Below are positions 35,114 through 45,717 of a stretch of 64,000 nucleotides of DNA, one piece after another. The stretch is from Nitzschia sp. DOCU1 (Eukaryota > Bacillariophyta > Bacillariophyceae > Bacillariales > Bacillariaceae). A model generated the notes under the pieces. The model worked only from the letters and a program-made list of their open reading frames with translations, made no database searches and was not told the DNA's origin. Position 1 is the stretch's first letter. Each line of letters starts with the position of its first letter. Position numbers and translations under genes: made by a program. The stretch covers positions 1-64,000 of the forward strand of contig OX595985.1 of assembly GCA_951394045.1 (NCBI GenBank). Reading direction: 5' to 3'.

Positions 35114-35733
35114 ATGGATTTGAAACGTATTGCCAAGCTAGCGATGAGGGAGAGGATTGTCAACTTATATAGGTCCACTCCTGGTCGAGTGGAGTCAGAT
35201 CCTTATGTCATTGCCATTTCACCCACCGCCGAAGCAGCGGCAAGGAACGTGCCTCATCACCAGTCCCCACTCCAGCGCCTTTCGCTTCGGAACGTGCTCT
35301 CCGATCTCCCCGAGCATCTCCAAGGTCGACTTCTAGTAGCATTGCCGCTAAAAAGGCTACTCTAGCGACTACGGTGGAATGAGGAGACGCCAAGAGCGGC
35401 AAGAGTGAAGACCAAAACCATCGACGATGCAAGTCACAATTTAGTTGGGCGGCAAATTGTTGGAACCCTTGCCCCCATCGACTCCCTCGCTTGCAAGTAT
35501 TCCTTCTCATCATCGATCCAAAAGTGTAACAAAGGAAGACACCCCAGATCCAGCCCTCGTTCCTTCCTCTTTGCCGTTGATTGGGTCATGATGGGGATAC
35601 ATTTTATTGCCAAGAAGTTTGTGGTGGTTTGTCTGTTGTGATGGGTGTCCACATGTCCATCATTGCGAATTTGTCCCCAAGGGATCAAGTCGAGACTCGC
35701 TTGAAAAAATGACGATCCCTGGTATTGTCCAGG

Positions 35734-36798
35734 ATGGTTTTCATCAAAGGCAAGAACTCCTTAAGCGGCGGTTGTACACAACTGCTACCAATCCAGCGTC
35801 GTGCAAGAAAAAATCGTCAACAAAAAGGGCAGGCACAGATCAAGTGGACGCAACAGAAGAAACCGAAGAAGCGACCAAACATCCTGCCAAGATCGAGAGC
35901 GTTTATTTTGAATGTAACGAAAAGAGACTTGATTTGCAGAAGTGTGAATCGCGTGACGGATGGATTCATTTTCCTTCCTGCCATCCGGATGGTGATGACT
36001 TTGAAGGGGACGAATGAGGACGGCGATTCCAAACGCAAGCCAAAGAAAGTCATTGACCCAAGTCGTAGTCTTTGCCGTATTTGTCGAGTAGAAGAATTGG
36101 AAACGGCATCTCATGGTTCTGCCCTGTCCAATCCATCCGTCAAAGCTCGTCGTCAAACCGGAAAGGAAAAGTCTGCCAAACGCAAACGCGATGGAGACGA
36201 CGAAGACGATGCTGCATCCAACGAAGACTCTCCGGGTAAAGACGAAGAAGGTGATGGGGACGACGACGAAAATGTCGAGTCGAAGGCTAATGGGGACCAT
36301 GATGAGCAAGACGAAGATGATGACGAGGCGAGCAAAATGGATGTAATCGATGAACTCCGGGGGTGTCTTGTAATACCCGCCACCTCTCGACCGGAGTGTC
36401 TTTCCGAACTTCGGAATAGAGTTAAAGATTTTCGATCCAAAATCTTGATTGGTCGTCTACCCTCTTGGATCGAGACCACGACGATGCGATGTTACGCTGC
36501 CAGCATGATTGGGGGCGGGCTTGATTCCAAAGAATACCAACTTTTGGTGCAAGCCCTCTTGCTGGTAGAACGACAAGACAACAACGAAATCTCCAAGGCG
36601 TTTTGTACGAGCATCCACACAGCACTCATGATGCAAGCTCAAAAGTCCTTTGGTGTGGTGTTGCTGAATCCGACCGACTCAGCTATGAACCAAGACGATT
36701 CCAAGTATGACAAGGTGATGTTGGCTCTAAGCACGAAAACCTACATGGATCTGCCAAAGAGGCGCGTTTGGATACGAAAGTTGGAGACTATGCTTTGA
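35734..36798 (+). CDS. Uncharacterised acidic nuclear-type protein, copy 2
   Basis: Paralogue of 14125-15201, four codons shorter (about 354 residues from this ATG). It has the same CRIC motif, basic patch, acidic run and C-terminal helices. Length differences fall in the acidic run and are whole codons, and several substitutions are conservative (for example CCPASM to CYAASM, V to I in MDVVDEL). The upstream reading frame (35607-36017) again fits better before the GGGG run near 36005, so both copies share the probable one-base slip. Confidence 0.55.
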   Translation: MVFIKGKNSLSGGCTQLLPIQRRARKNRQQKGQAQIKWTQQKKPKKRPNILPRSRAFILNVTKRDLICRSVNRVTDGFIFLPAIRMVMTLKGTNEDGDSKRKPKKVIDPSRSLCRICRVEELETASHGSALSNPSVKARRQTGKEKSAKRKRDGDDEDDAASNEDSPGKDEEGDGDDDENVESKANGDHDEQDEDDDEASKMDVIDELRGCLVIPATSRPECLSELRNRVKDFRSKILIGRLPSWIETTTMRCYAASMIGGGLDSKEYQLLVQALLLVERQDNNEISKAFCTSIHTALMMQAQKSFGVVLLNPTDSAMNQDDSKYDKVMLALSTKTYMDLPKRRVWIRKLETML

Positions 36799-36942
36799 TT
36801 TTGAGTCATCGAGGAATCTCTTACCGGCGATTTACCACAAGCTCTGTTGGCAGCTGACGAATGTTCGTTTCTTTATTCACATGGCACAATGAGCACGCCA
36901 CAGATTCCTTGGGGTCCGAGTCCTACGCTGCGGTAATATATA

Positions 36943-37415
36943 ATGGTTATCTACAGCGAGGTTGAGGTGCGGCGAGCCTCGATCTGGAATACTTGCGTCA
37001 AGGTCCTGCAAGAGTGTTTGGAAGATTATCTGAAGTTTTCAGACAAGAAAAAGTTATTTCAAACGTCGGACAAAGGGCTGCACGACGACTCAGCGCGGCA
37101 CCAAGATTTGATCGGACTGGCGGACGTATTGGGATTGACGGAGCAAATTCTTTCTCTACGAAGCGGTTTTCTGGTGGATGCATCGGAGCAACTCACCAAC
37201 GATGGGATTATGCTGCGTGAAAAGCTTTTCGACGACATTCAAAAGAAGCACTTGCGTGCATACCGCGAGGACTGGTCTTTTGTTACCCTGCCCAAGAAGG
37301 AGCCCTTGTCGGACAAAGAAAATGCCGTGGAGTACATCAGGAAGGTAAGATCACCATTGCTTTCGTCACGATCCAATTCGACATTATTCCTGATCACTGT
37401 GTCGGTATCCTGTAG
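36943..37415 (+). CDS. Helical protein exon 1 plus intron, copy 2
   Basis: Exon 36943-37344 (134 codons) is nearly identical to 15346-15747. The intron 37345-37415 (71 nt) ends in TGTAG. If spliced, it joins in phase 0 to KIVTELVAMENRSTKK and runs on without a stop into the prolyl-hydroxylase frame below, giving a possible 556-residue fusion. Whether that transcript exists cannot be told from sequence. Confidence 0.4.
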
Positions 37416-37439
37416 AAAATCGTGACCGAATTGGTCGCC

Positions 37440-38849
37440 ATGGAGAACCGCTCTACGAAGAAAACCAGGGGCAAGGGGGGTGCCAAAAAATCCAAAGGGC
37501 AGAAAAATGAAAACGCGACATCAGGCAATAGTGTCCCGCCAAAGGAAGAAGAGAAAGTCTTGGAAATTCATTTCATGGCGAATCTGCTAGCTCTGGTGGG
37601 TGCAGTTGTGACCATGACATATCTTATCGTAATGACAAGTCCCGACAATTACTACACCACTAATGGTGTCTTCCAGGCTCCATTGTTGACCCGCGACGAA
37701 TGCCAATACATTTTACAAATGGCTGACAAAGCCGCCGCCTCCAATTTTGCGACTGCTTCCGAAATTCAATCCACCATGGTACTAGCAGGGGGAGAATCGA
37801 ATGAAACGATACAGCACTTGTTGAAAGAACCAAGAGGATGGAACAAACTGCGACACAAAGAGTATCCAACGACAGACCTCAACCTGGTCACCGACCCATT
37901 TACCAAAGAACATAGGGAATGGCTCCGGAAGAAAATGGATGCTCGACTGGCGCCGATTCTGCAGCGAATCTGGGGGATCCCTCCAAAATCTATTCGAGCA
38001 AACGATGTGCGTAAAAGTGGAATATATGTTGGTGAAGAAACCGGAAAATCTATCCTGCTGAACTTTGTTCGTTGTTTTGTTTCATCGACAGATGTTTGTG
38101 GCCCGATATGACGAAAACAAACAGACGCGTCTTGTCAATCATACAGATACTGCCTTTATTAGTATTAATATCTTGTTGGATGATCAATTTGAAGGTGGTG
38201 GCACGCGCTTCTGGGACCGTGCCACCAAAATGCACTTTGCGCATATTCAACCGACGCATGTGGGCCAGGTCTTGATGCACAGTGCCCTTTTGAATCACGA
38301 AGGAATTCACGTAGAGAAGGGCCGACGAACTATCTTTGTAGGCTTCCTGGACGTGGATCGCGTCGATCCGTTTGCAAAGGGCACCCTCCAGACTGGTATT
38401 TCATGTTATGCGTCGTGGGGGTCCTTGTTTTGTCTGGCGGTAAGCAGAATGGCTCGACGCGCTGGAGTTGTGCCCCTCTTCTTGCGCATATCAGCTGACG
38501 CTTCTCTCTTCGCCTTTAGAACAAGCTGAAACAGGGATATCATGCGGCACACCATCGCCTTAACTTCAGGCAGTCGCACTGGAGAAACAATGTGTACATT
38601 CGATCGTTCATGGGGACTGCCAAAATGTATCTCATGGAATTCACGGATAGGTATTTTGTTCCTAAAGTTCACAACTTGGTTGAAGACAAGGACCGCAACG
38701 CTTTCCTTTGTGCCTTGGATGATGCTTATAATGGAAAGGGCGAAGCGAGCTGGTTTGAAGGGCAACAAGTGGACATTGACATTACGGGGGAGGTCATCTA
38801 CGAATGGAGTACGCGCACTCGTAATAGTCATCGATTCAGTGAACTATAG
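37440..38849 (+). CDS. Prolyl 4-hydroxylase-like 2-oxoglutarate/Fe(II) dioxygenase, type II membrane protein
   Basis: Three exons: 37440-38006, 38092-38439, 38520-38849 (414 residues from this ATG). A basic N-terminus (TRGKGGAKKSKGQK) and a membrane helix at about residues 46-65 suggest a single-pass ER/Golgi protein with a lumenal catalytic domain. The dioxygenase core is clear: NHTD supplies His206 and Asp208 for iron, NHEG supplies the distal His258, and GRR (about Arg268) binds 2-oxoglutarate; FEGGGTRFW is the family's double-strand turn. Such enzymes hydroxylate prolines of wall or collagen-like proteins. The start is set at MENRSTKK, but these codons lie in a duplicated segment, so an upstream start is possible. 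The last 110 residues are not typical of the family. It converges on NCA2. Confidence 0.8.
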
Positions 38850-39132
38850 ATAATCCTTCCAATAAATATGCGTTGCTATCGATATTCGAACATTCGATGG
38901 TCGGTTGGTTGCAGAAAGGGATAGGTTCGGCACATGGCGAAGCGAGCTGGTTTGAAGGGCAACAAGTGGACATTGACATTACGGGGAAGGTCATCTACGA
39001 ATGGAGTACGCGCACTCGTAATAGTCATCGATTCAGTGAACTATAGATAATCCTTCCAATAAATATGCGTTGCTATCGATATTCGAACATTCGATGGTCG
39101 GTTGGTTGCAGAAAGGGATAGGTTCGGCACAT
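38739..39132 (+). repeat. 197-bp tandem duplication at convergent gene ends
   Basis: 38739-38935 and 38936-39132 are the same 197 bp, with one substitution seen. The unit covers the last 37 codons of the hydroxylase plus the last 20 codons of NCA2. The hydroxylase stops in unit 1 (38849) and NCA2 stops in unit 2 (39073), so both proteins survive. Before duplication the two stops were only 26 bp apart. Confidence 0.95.
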
Positions 39133-41846
39133 TCTTCCAATGATTTGCAGTTGCTGACGGACGCTTACCGCTCCTCGTTCACCGGCCAACTCCGCAAGGT
39201 CTTCCGCTACACTGCGGATGATATTCCCGGAGAAGCGTCTTCGATCTTCCCAAAGAACTGTGCGTAGCTCATGAATATGCAACATGAGCATACCAAGATC
39301 GTCCGCGTTCAAAATGCTATCTCCCATGGTAGCATGCGATGCAACATCCAGAACAACCTGTCGATGAATGGGTGGTGCCGGCGGGTTATCTCGCATAACG
39401 AGGAGGCGCTCCATTTCCGTAAGCGTATGAAAGAAAGATCCATACGTTTCTTCACGACTCTTTCCCATTCGCAGCATGGCATAGTAGACGAATTTGAAGG
39501 TTCGTTGCGTTGCCCATACCAGCAAGACAAATGGAGTGACGGCAGCCAAGTTCATATTGAAGTTAGTCGAAGCTCGCATTTCATCCATAGCCAAGAGGGC
39601 ATTCATCATTTCCTGGAGTTTGGGTGTTAGAAATAGTGCCACGCAGAAGTTTCTTGAAAAGTCACTGAACGCACCTTTTTCAAAAATTGCGCTTCAATAA
39701 AGCTCATTCGGATGACACTGTTGATATTGTAGATGGTCTTCATACTCTCTTCCTTTTCAGCTTCTATCAGGGAAATGTCCATTGCTTTGGCCATGCGTTT
39801 GCGTTCCTTGACCGGCATGTCCGGGTGTGTCTCATCCAGCCAACTTCGAATCATCTTGCGCAAATTTTGAATGGCAACGTTCCGAGCCTCTCGATCACTG
39901 ATATCTTCCGTTCCTTTGGTGAATTCTTGGTACATTCCTAAAAACGGATCCACCACGTGCTCCCGGAAAAAGTGCGCAAATTGTCTAGCCGTATTTTGCA
40001 AAAACGGAACACCGAACCCATTATAGGACGCCTTGTACGTTAGGTAGAGTACAGGTGGAATAGCCAAGGCTCCAATATACCAATTACGCTTCCACCACTT
40101 TTGAGGCTTGAGTTTCTCGAGACGCCGTGCCCGTTGCAGTTGCATGACAGAATCCATAATATCCAACAACTCGGAAACTTCATTGACCAACAATGGCAAA
40201 TCTGAGATCTGAATGCGGTTATGCAATTCAATTTCTTCCTCACCCCCAGCATGATGGCTTCCAGCAGCAGTCACTTCTTCGTCTTCGCTCGCCACCCGCA
40301 CGCTTGCCCACAATGGAAGTTTGCTACCCGCCACAGTTTCATCCGTAGCTGTTGTTTCTCCTTCAATCATGAATGATCCTGCTGCATCATAGGATAGTCT
40401 AGATTGATTGTCTCCTTCGGCCCAATTTTCTGAATATGGAAGCAAGACTTGTCCATTGGCCGCGCGAAACAACTGCCGTCGTACAAGTGACATGGCATCG
40501 ATGGACCACTCCGCCAATGCTGGATCATCAATCATGATGTGACCTCCGTCATTGTGTTTTACAAAGACATTGGTATAGTATAATTGATTGTGTCGAGATT
40601 GCTGCGGAAGTTGACTGATACCGGAAGATGGTTCCCTGCGGGGCAACGTAGGTCGACCTGGAGGGGGGATATCGTCAATCATTTCACTTGATATTCGCCA
40701 AATGGAATAACCAGGTGGAGGTGGAACAAGAGGCGGCTGGTGAAACGTTTTGGTGGAAGTCGTTGTTGCGGAGGTTATTCCATCACCCATGCGACCATCG
40801 CCGCCTGCCACCGTTGCCCATTCTCCACCCGCCCCTAAAACACCCCACTGCGCCACTCCCCGTTGCCAGCCTGCCCTTAAAAGGTGCGATTGCAAGTCCC
40901 CAATGGCCGCACAGCGCCGTGCTAATACAGCTTGAATCTGGGACACTTTTTGCCCAATGAGTTGATGCTGATAGCCTTCGTCAGAAAACCAGAAGGTCGG
41001 GCCAGCCTCCAACCACGACAGTAGTGGTCGTTCCCATCGATACGACCAGTACCGCAGTGCCTGATGCAGTTCCACAGCTTCATCAAGTGCAATATCTCGA
41101 AAGGCTCTGAGTGTACCTTCTGCTAGCTGGGACGCCGTTTCAGAAGCGGATGATTGCCGGGCAACACTTGTGGGTTGATATTGTTCCGCTAGATTTCTGG
41201 ACGACGGAAATAGCCCATGAGAACTACTCGTTCCGCCGCCCCCCAGGGATGACTCATTGTGATTGTGCATGGACGACGATGCCTCCGAATACGCAAAGTC
41301 TGCAATTTCAAAGGCTGGTACGGCATTTATCAGTGATCGAATCGCATCCATGGACGACGCTGGACGAGGTGCGAGATGTTCGCCACCGCCCCGTACGGCC
41401 ACGTAGGGATTGTGAAATAAATTTAAAACGGCGGGGGATGTCAAAATGGAAGAGGGGGTGTTGTTGCGTCGCGTATTTGGCATATTCTCTAGTATCATGG
41501 GTTCCATGGGGGAAGTATCGCTGTTGGTATCAGACACGCTGGCACCTGATGCACTTCCTGTCCATCCAATAGAAGGAATATAACCCGACAAGGTCGAGTA
41601 GGTTTGTTCGACTGTACTCTGAGCATATTCCATCAATTTCGAAGGAGTGGATGAAGACGGCGTAGATGGAGCTATCACTATTTGCGAAGAGGAAGCGGAT
41701 CCTGCTCGTTTCGGTGTTGAGGGCGGTGGGGCGGATGTGCCACTGGTATTCACATCCGACAAAGATCCGCCGTCCACCGATGACGTAGGTCCACTGAACC
41801 ACCCCCACCCCTTTCCTGCTACCTCGGAAAGCTTGGTAGCTACCAT
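39073..41846 (-). CDS. NCA2: NCA2-like mitochondrial protein (ATP synthase regulation)
   Basis: Two exons: 41846-39675 (724 codons) and 39612-39073; intron 39613-39674 (62 nt); 903 residues in total. The N-terminal half is Ser/Thr/Pro-rich and low in complexity, with a Trp-rich part (LRYWSYRWERPLLSWLEAGP). The C-terminal third carries the NCA2 domain: LPLLVNEVSELLDIMDSV, a membrane helix YIGALAIPPVLYLTY, IRSWLDETHP, ISLIEAEKEESMKTIYNI, a second helix FVLLVWATQRTFKFVYY, then ELRTVLWE and AVSVRQQLQIIGRMCRTYPF. In yeast NCA2 acts in the mitochondrial membrane on expression of ATP synthase subunits 6 and 8; the diatom role is inferred. Its 3' end overlaps the tandem duplication shared with the hydroxylase. 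Confidence 0.85.
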
Positions 41847-42132
41847 AATACCTTATGGAGAAGTTGCTCTCAAGCAGTGGCGAAGATGATATGTCGTTGG
41901 CATCTGCATTTGCCACGAGAGAATGTAAGTTCGTGTTGAGATGAAATTGATGAAGGGCCGGTGATGTGAAGTCATCGTGGTCATCAGAAAACAAAGAGTG
42001 GAAAGTCGGAAGATCTGGCGAAGTTGTTGTCCTCTTAGGTATTTAACTAGCATAGCTATATTGCTATCCAACTCAGCAAATCGGAAGTCTCCCGTCGCGC
42101 CCGTCTGGCCTTTCAACGCACGACCTGGGAAC

Positions 42133-44202
42133 CTAGGCTCGAGTCGGCACATTATTCGAATGTGCCATCCCGATCGCCATCATTGTCAATGCCATCATTG
42201 ACGCTGTTGAAGAATCGAGACACATGTATTCCGTGACGAGGAGTCGAACCAGATCGGCACCAGCATGACGTTTGCTACAACAGTATGCCCGATAACTGCT
42301 TTCCAGAGTTTCGAAGGTGTCCTTGTCCGATTTGGAACGCAGTGAAACTGGCATTCCCAGGAAGTATTGCAGCGCCCGAATTCGCCTCGTTTCTTCGTCA
42401 TCGTCATGAAAAACGAATGTTGCACTCGTCGACGATAACGCTCGCCTGGTCTCATTCAACTGTCTTTCCAACAGCTCTATGATCTCCCCCTGTGTACTAC
42501 CTTCATCATCAACGACGTTTGATGACGATGTTTCATCAGCCTTTAGGAGGTCCAGCGGGTTCTCAGATAGTCTCTTTGTCGTGGCGTCTGCTACTTGGGA
42601 CTCCACAAGAGGCGTCATGGGATTCCATGGGAATGGGATTTGAGCCGTTCCTGAGCCTAGAGGCCCCACGGGGTCCTTTTCTCCTAGCGCCTTGGATATT
42701 TTGTCATCGAAAGGTGACGATGATTCTTCGTCTGTTTGTGTTGGCGCATTGATGTCGATAACAAGATTCCATGCTGGCCTTGGAGCAAATCACGAAAGGT
42801 AACTCTTCATGCGGTAAAGCAACGAAACGTCCTTTTGGATGTTATTGGGGCTGTAAAGTGCAACGACCATTCGTCCCACACCCGCACAATCTATCGGTAT
42901 AGCTGCCGCAGACTTGATACCGTTGGCGATCGCTCCCTCCACTTGCGGGTTGGACCACGATTTGGCACAACCAAGGTCGTACTCCCATTGTGGCTTTCCG
43001 GACTCGTAGGTTCGGCCCGGAAGACCTCTGCCCGACTCAAAAGTTACATTGCCATTAAACTCCCCAAAAGCCTCCATGGACATGAGTATTTCCCGAGGTG
43101 TGTCGGTCCTTGTCGTTGAACCGGCATGAATTAGCCGAATTTCTGTCCCGTTCTCATTGTCAACAAGGCCTTCGCCGGAACTCAAGGTATTTGGTTGTTC
43201 CACAGGTGCCCAGCAGTCGGCGTAGTGGAAGGGCATCTTGTTCTGTTGCAAATACAATGCGATAACTTCGAGAAAACTGGATGGCCTTGTCGCAGTGTAT
43301 TGACGAGAAAAGTCGCACCCGCTGTGCCCATCCGTAATGGCATCGTCATCGTCATCGTCACTCGAATCAGTAGCTAAACTGCTGCACTCGTGTTCGAACA
43401 GTACAGCGTTGGACATGGGAAGCCTCTGCGGATCAGGTTCTGCTGTGTCTGGATCCATAAGACCCTCTAAAGAAATATCATTCAACTCATCCGAGCATTC
43501 GCTTGAATCGTCGTCAAAGATATCTCGATTTCTTGCTACACCCGCCGTAGAGGCCTTATAATCCTGTGCAGATGTCTCTGAGCTTTTGGGGGTGCTATCG
43601 TCACCACGAAACGTAGACATAGTCGTCCTTGGCTTCTTATTGGACAGTGCGCCCACTTGACAACGACGCTGAAGGTGTTTGAGGTTACCTTCTGCAGCTC
43701 TGGCTCTTCGCTCATTTTCCTCTAGACTACTGATCCAGTCGTCCGCTTGGAGCAGGGAGGCATTTCCCCCTTGCAAGAACAAATTCGAGATATGAGTCCT
43801 CCATTGCTTCGTCAAGCTGAAACGAAGTTCAAGTCGTTCACCCCTAGAGGGCAGGCTGGCCAGGAAGGTTTCTTCCAACGTAGAAAGCAACTTTGTATCG
43901 TTATGGGGGCCTTGAGGGGAGGGACGAGGACTAGAATTTCGTTCATACGATCTCATGCTCAATTTGGCATTCTTCATCTTCTTTGTTAGGCGACTGGGTT
44001 CGCACTACAAAAAATCGCCGAGGAACTGATTCAGTTTCGTGCCGTTTGGCAAAGGGAGGTTTCCTTTATCAAAAGCGCCGACTAAATAGTCAGTAAGAGC
44101 GATCTCGTCGTCCTTCCAGCGGCCAGTTCGTAACATATCTAGCGCCCCGCACTTGGAAGGCTGGAAAACCAGTCGAGAGTAAACATCAACTTCTGCTTGC
44201 AT
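42133..44202 (-). pseudogene. GAF-like diatom family protein, inner copy with two in-frame stops
   Basis: A single frame of 690 codons runs from 44202 to 42133, interrupted only by TAG at 44005-44007 and TGA at 42790-42792. Order: CGALDMLRTGRWKDDEIA module, LNQFLGDFL, (TAG), TKKMKNAKLS, EENERRARAAE coiled coil, acidic linker, GAF-like domain (about 43160-42830), (TGA), FAPRPAWNLVIDIN, LERQLNETRR. The C-terminal Ser/Pro tail is lost: at 42176 the copy is cut and ends in unrelated codons. Between the stops there is a 395-codon open frame from ATG 43977. Both stops are shared with the outer copy, so they arose before the duplication. The absence of frameshifts is notable. Confidence 0.7.
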
Positions 44203-44697
44203 AGCCTCGATCTGCGAAGTTTCTGCACTTGCCTACAGCCGCGTTGTACATGAGAAGCTTCTGCGGAGCAGATTCTGCTACCTCCTCGAGGATCATTCAA
44301 TTCGCTCGCATCGTCGTCATAAATATAACGCTTTGCTACACCCGCCGAGACCTTATAAACCTGTGCCGAGGCCTCTGAGCTTTTGGGGACGCTATCCTCA
44401 CGACGAAACGAAGAATTACTCGTCCTTGCTGGCTCCTTATTGGATAGTGTCCCACGTTACAACGACTCTGAAGTTGAGCCCATCCCATCCCCGACGATCA
44501 AGGCGTCAAGTTCATTCTTGGTCGCGGCCCTTGTGGCTGTTACCCAGCCCAGAGATAGAAGCTTAAATTGGCGCGCTGAATCTTCCACTCAAGGAAGAAT
44601 CGAAGAATCTGATCGACAATTCTTTTGACTGCAGCTCGTTGATCAGCGAGATGCCAAGAAGCTCAACGGCTAGCTCGAAGCCTAGCCTGCAGCCCAT
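42176..44697 (+). repeat. Segmental duplication beta, inner copy
   Basis: Counterpart of about 9526-12050. The left edge abuts the upstream flank of NCA2; the right edge passes into a minisatellite not found in the outer copy. Confidence 0.92.
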
Positions 44698-44800
44698 CAA
44701 GATACCAAGCTCAAATACTAGCTTAAAGCCCAGCTTGCCACCCACCAGCTGGTAGCAACCTAGCTCGAAGCCTAGCTTGCAGCCAACCAGAACGAAGATG
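44660..44800 (-). repeat. Degenerate minisatellite of AGCTCGAAGCCTAGC type
   Basis: Several imperfect 25-30 bp units. On the minus strand they read as GCKLGFELG-type peptide repeats inside an open frame (44901-44563, 112 codons). The regular period and low complexity suggest a repeat array that happens to stay open rather than a gene. Confidence 0.6.
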
Positions 44801-45053
44801 CCCAGCACACTATCCACGTCGCAGCCCAGTTCGGTTCCCACCGACTCTTTTGTCGATTGCAATGGTGATATCGTGCTGTAGAAGCAACCATCGCTTTCCA
44901 CAAGATCGTCGCCAGGAGCACGGGCTGCGAACTGGCTTTGGTGATAAATATGTACATGATGTATGACTGGATCGACGGCGCGGGCTTCGTGATCGGGATC
45001 GAGGGTAGTGTTAGAAGCACCTCACAAAATGGAAGAGTCCTCTTGGACGGAGA

Positions 45054-45293
45054 ATGAGTCAATCTTCAGCCGTCGTTCGCTCTGTGGTCTTAACCCCAGA
45101 TTCCCAAGTTTGTGCTGCGTCGTCGGCCGAAGAAGTCAACACAGGGTGCGACTTCTTTAAATACACAGGCGATGAATGCTGCAAAGATGATCCCAGCTAT
45201 CCCAACCAGCTAGCTTGTTCCTGGTGTGAAGAGGCCACTGTCGCCATCTTCAAAGGAGCATGTAATGGCGGGCCTGTCTATTGCTTCTGCTAG
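45054..45293 (+). CDS. Small cysteine-rich protein or 3' exon
   Basis: 79 codons with ten cysteines concentrated in the last 60 residues (CDFFKYTGDECC, LACSWCEE, CNGGPVYCFC). No signal peptide starts at this ATG, so it may be the last exon of a secreted cysteine-rich protein whose 5' part was displaced by the beta duplication. Family not recognised. Confidence 0.4.
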   Translation: MSQSSAVVRSVVLTPDSQVCAASSAEEVNTGCDFFKYTGDECCKDDPSYPNQLACSWCEEATVAIFKGACNGGPVYCFC

Positions 45294-45518
45294 AGGCGAA
45301 TCCGTTTCAGTAGCAAGTCGTTCTTGAAACAGCTTGCTGCTGTTACTTATGCATTGTACCGAAAGGATGGAATGCCATATTGAATGCTCGAATGAGTCAA
45401 TCGCATTGAAGTACGACTCCTGGCGGCGTCCAGACCCTCAGAGGGCGTTCCATTCGCGAAGAACTCCATTGAGTCGAAAAAGGCCCAAAGCGAAATGACT
45501 TTTACCATCCATATCCTA
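45294..45518. other. Left flank of the retroelement
   Basis: 225 bp without a gene, ending in the insertion point CCTA/CCGCC of the element. No target duplication is evident. Confidence 0.5.
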
Positions 45519-45701
45519 CCGCCGGCCGGGCAGCGAACGTCAGGAAACGGCCGAGTGACAGGCGGGAATGACTTGACAACGTGTCGGTCATCATTCCCAG
45601 CCTCTAGAGACGACAGCGACGAAACAGCAGCGACAATGAGCCTCTGCTCATATTGCTCGCTATTCCATCGCTGTTAGCTCATACGCTAGTAGTTAAATAA
45701 T
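45519..45701 (+). repeat. Terminal repeat A1
   Basis: 183 bp at the left end of the element, repeated as A2 at 51402-51586. It begins CCGCCGGCCGGG, a GC-rich potential hairpin, and ends TTAAATAAT 16 bp before the ORF1 ATG. It should hold the promoter/leader of the element, since the ORFs start just downstream. Confidence 0.93.
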
Positions 45702-45717
45702 AAGCAATCCCAACGCC

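Larger units (their letters stand above)
33650..37462 (+). repeat. Segmental duplication gamma, inner copy
   Basis: Counterpart of 12052-15871. Its left edge lies inside the N-terminal codons of the cysteine-repeat gene and its right edge inside the first codons of the prolyl-hydroxylase frame. Confidence 0.95.

Noticed and set aside
44563..44901. 112-codon minus-strand frame with GCKLGFELG repeats as a gene
   Set aside because: It is the translation of a degenerate minisatellite; periodicity at DNA level explains the open frame.
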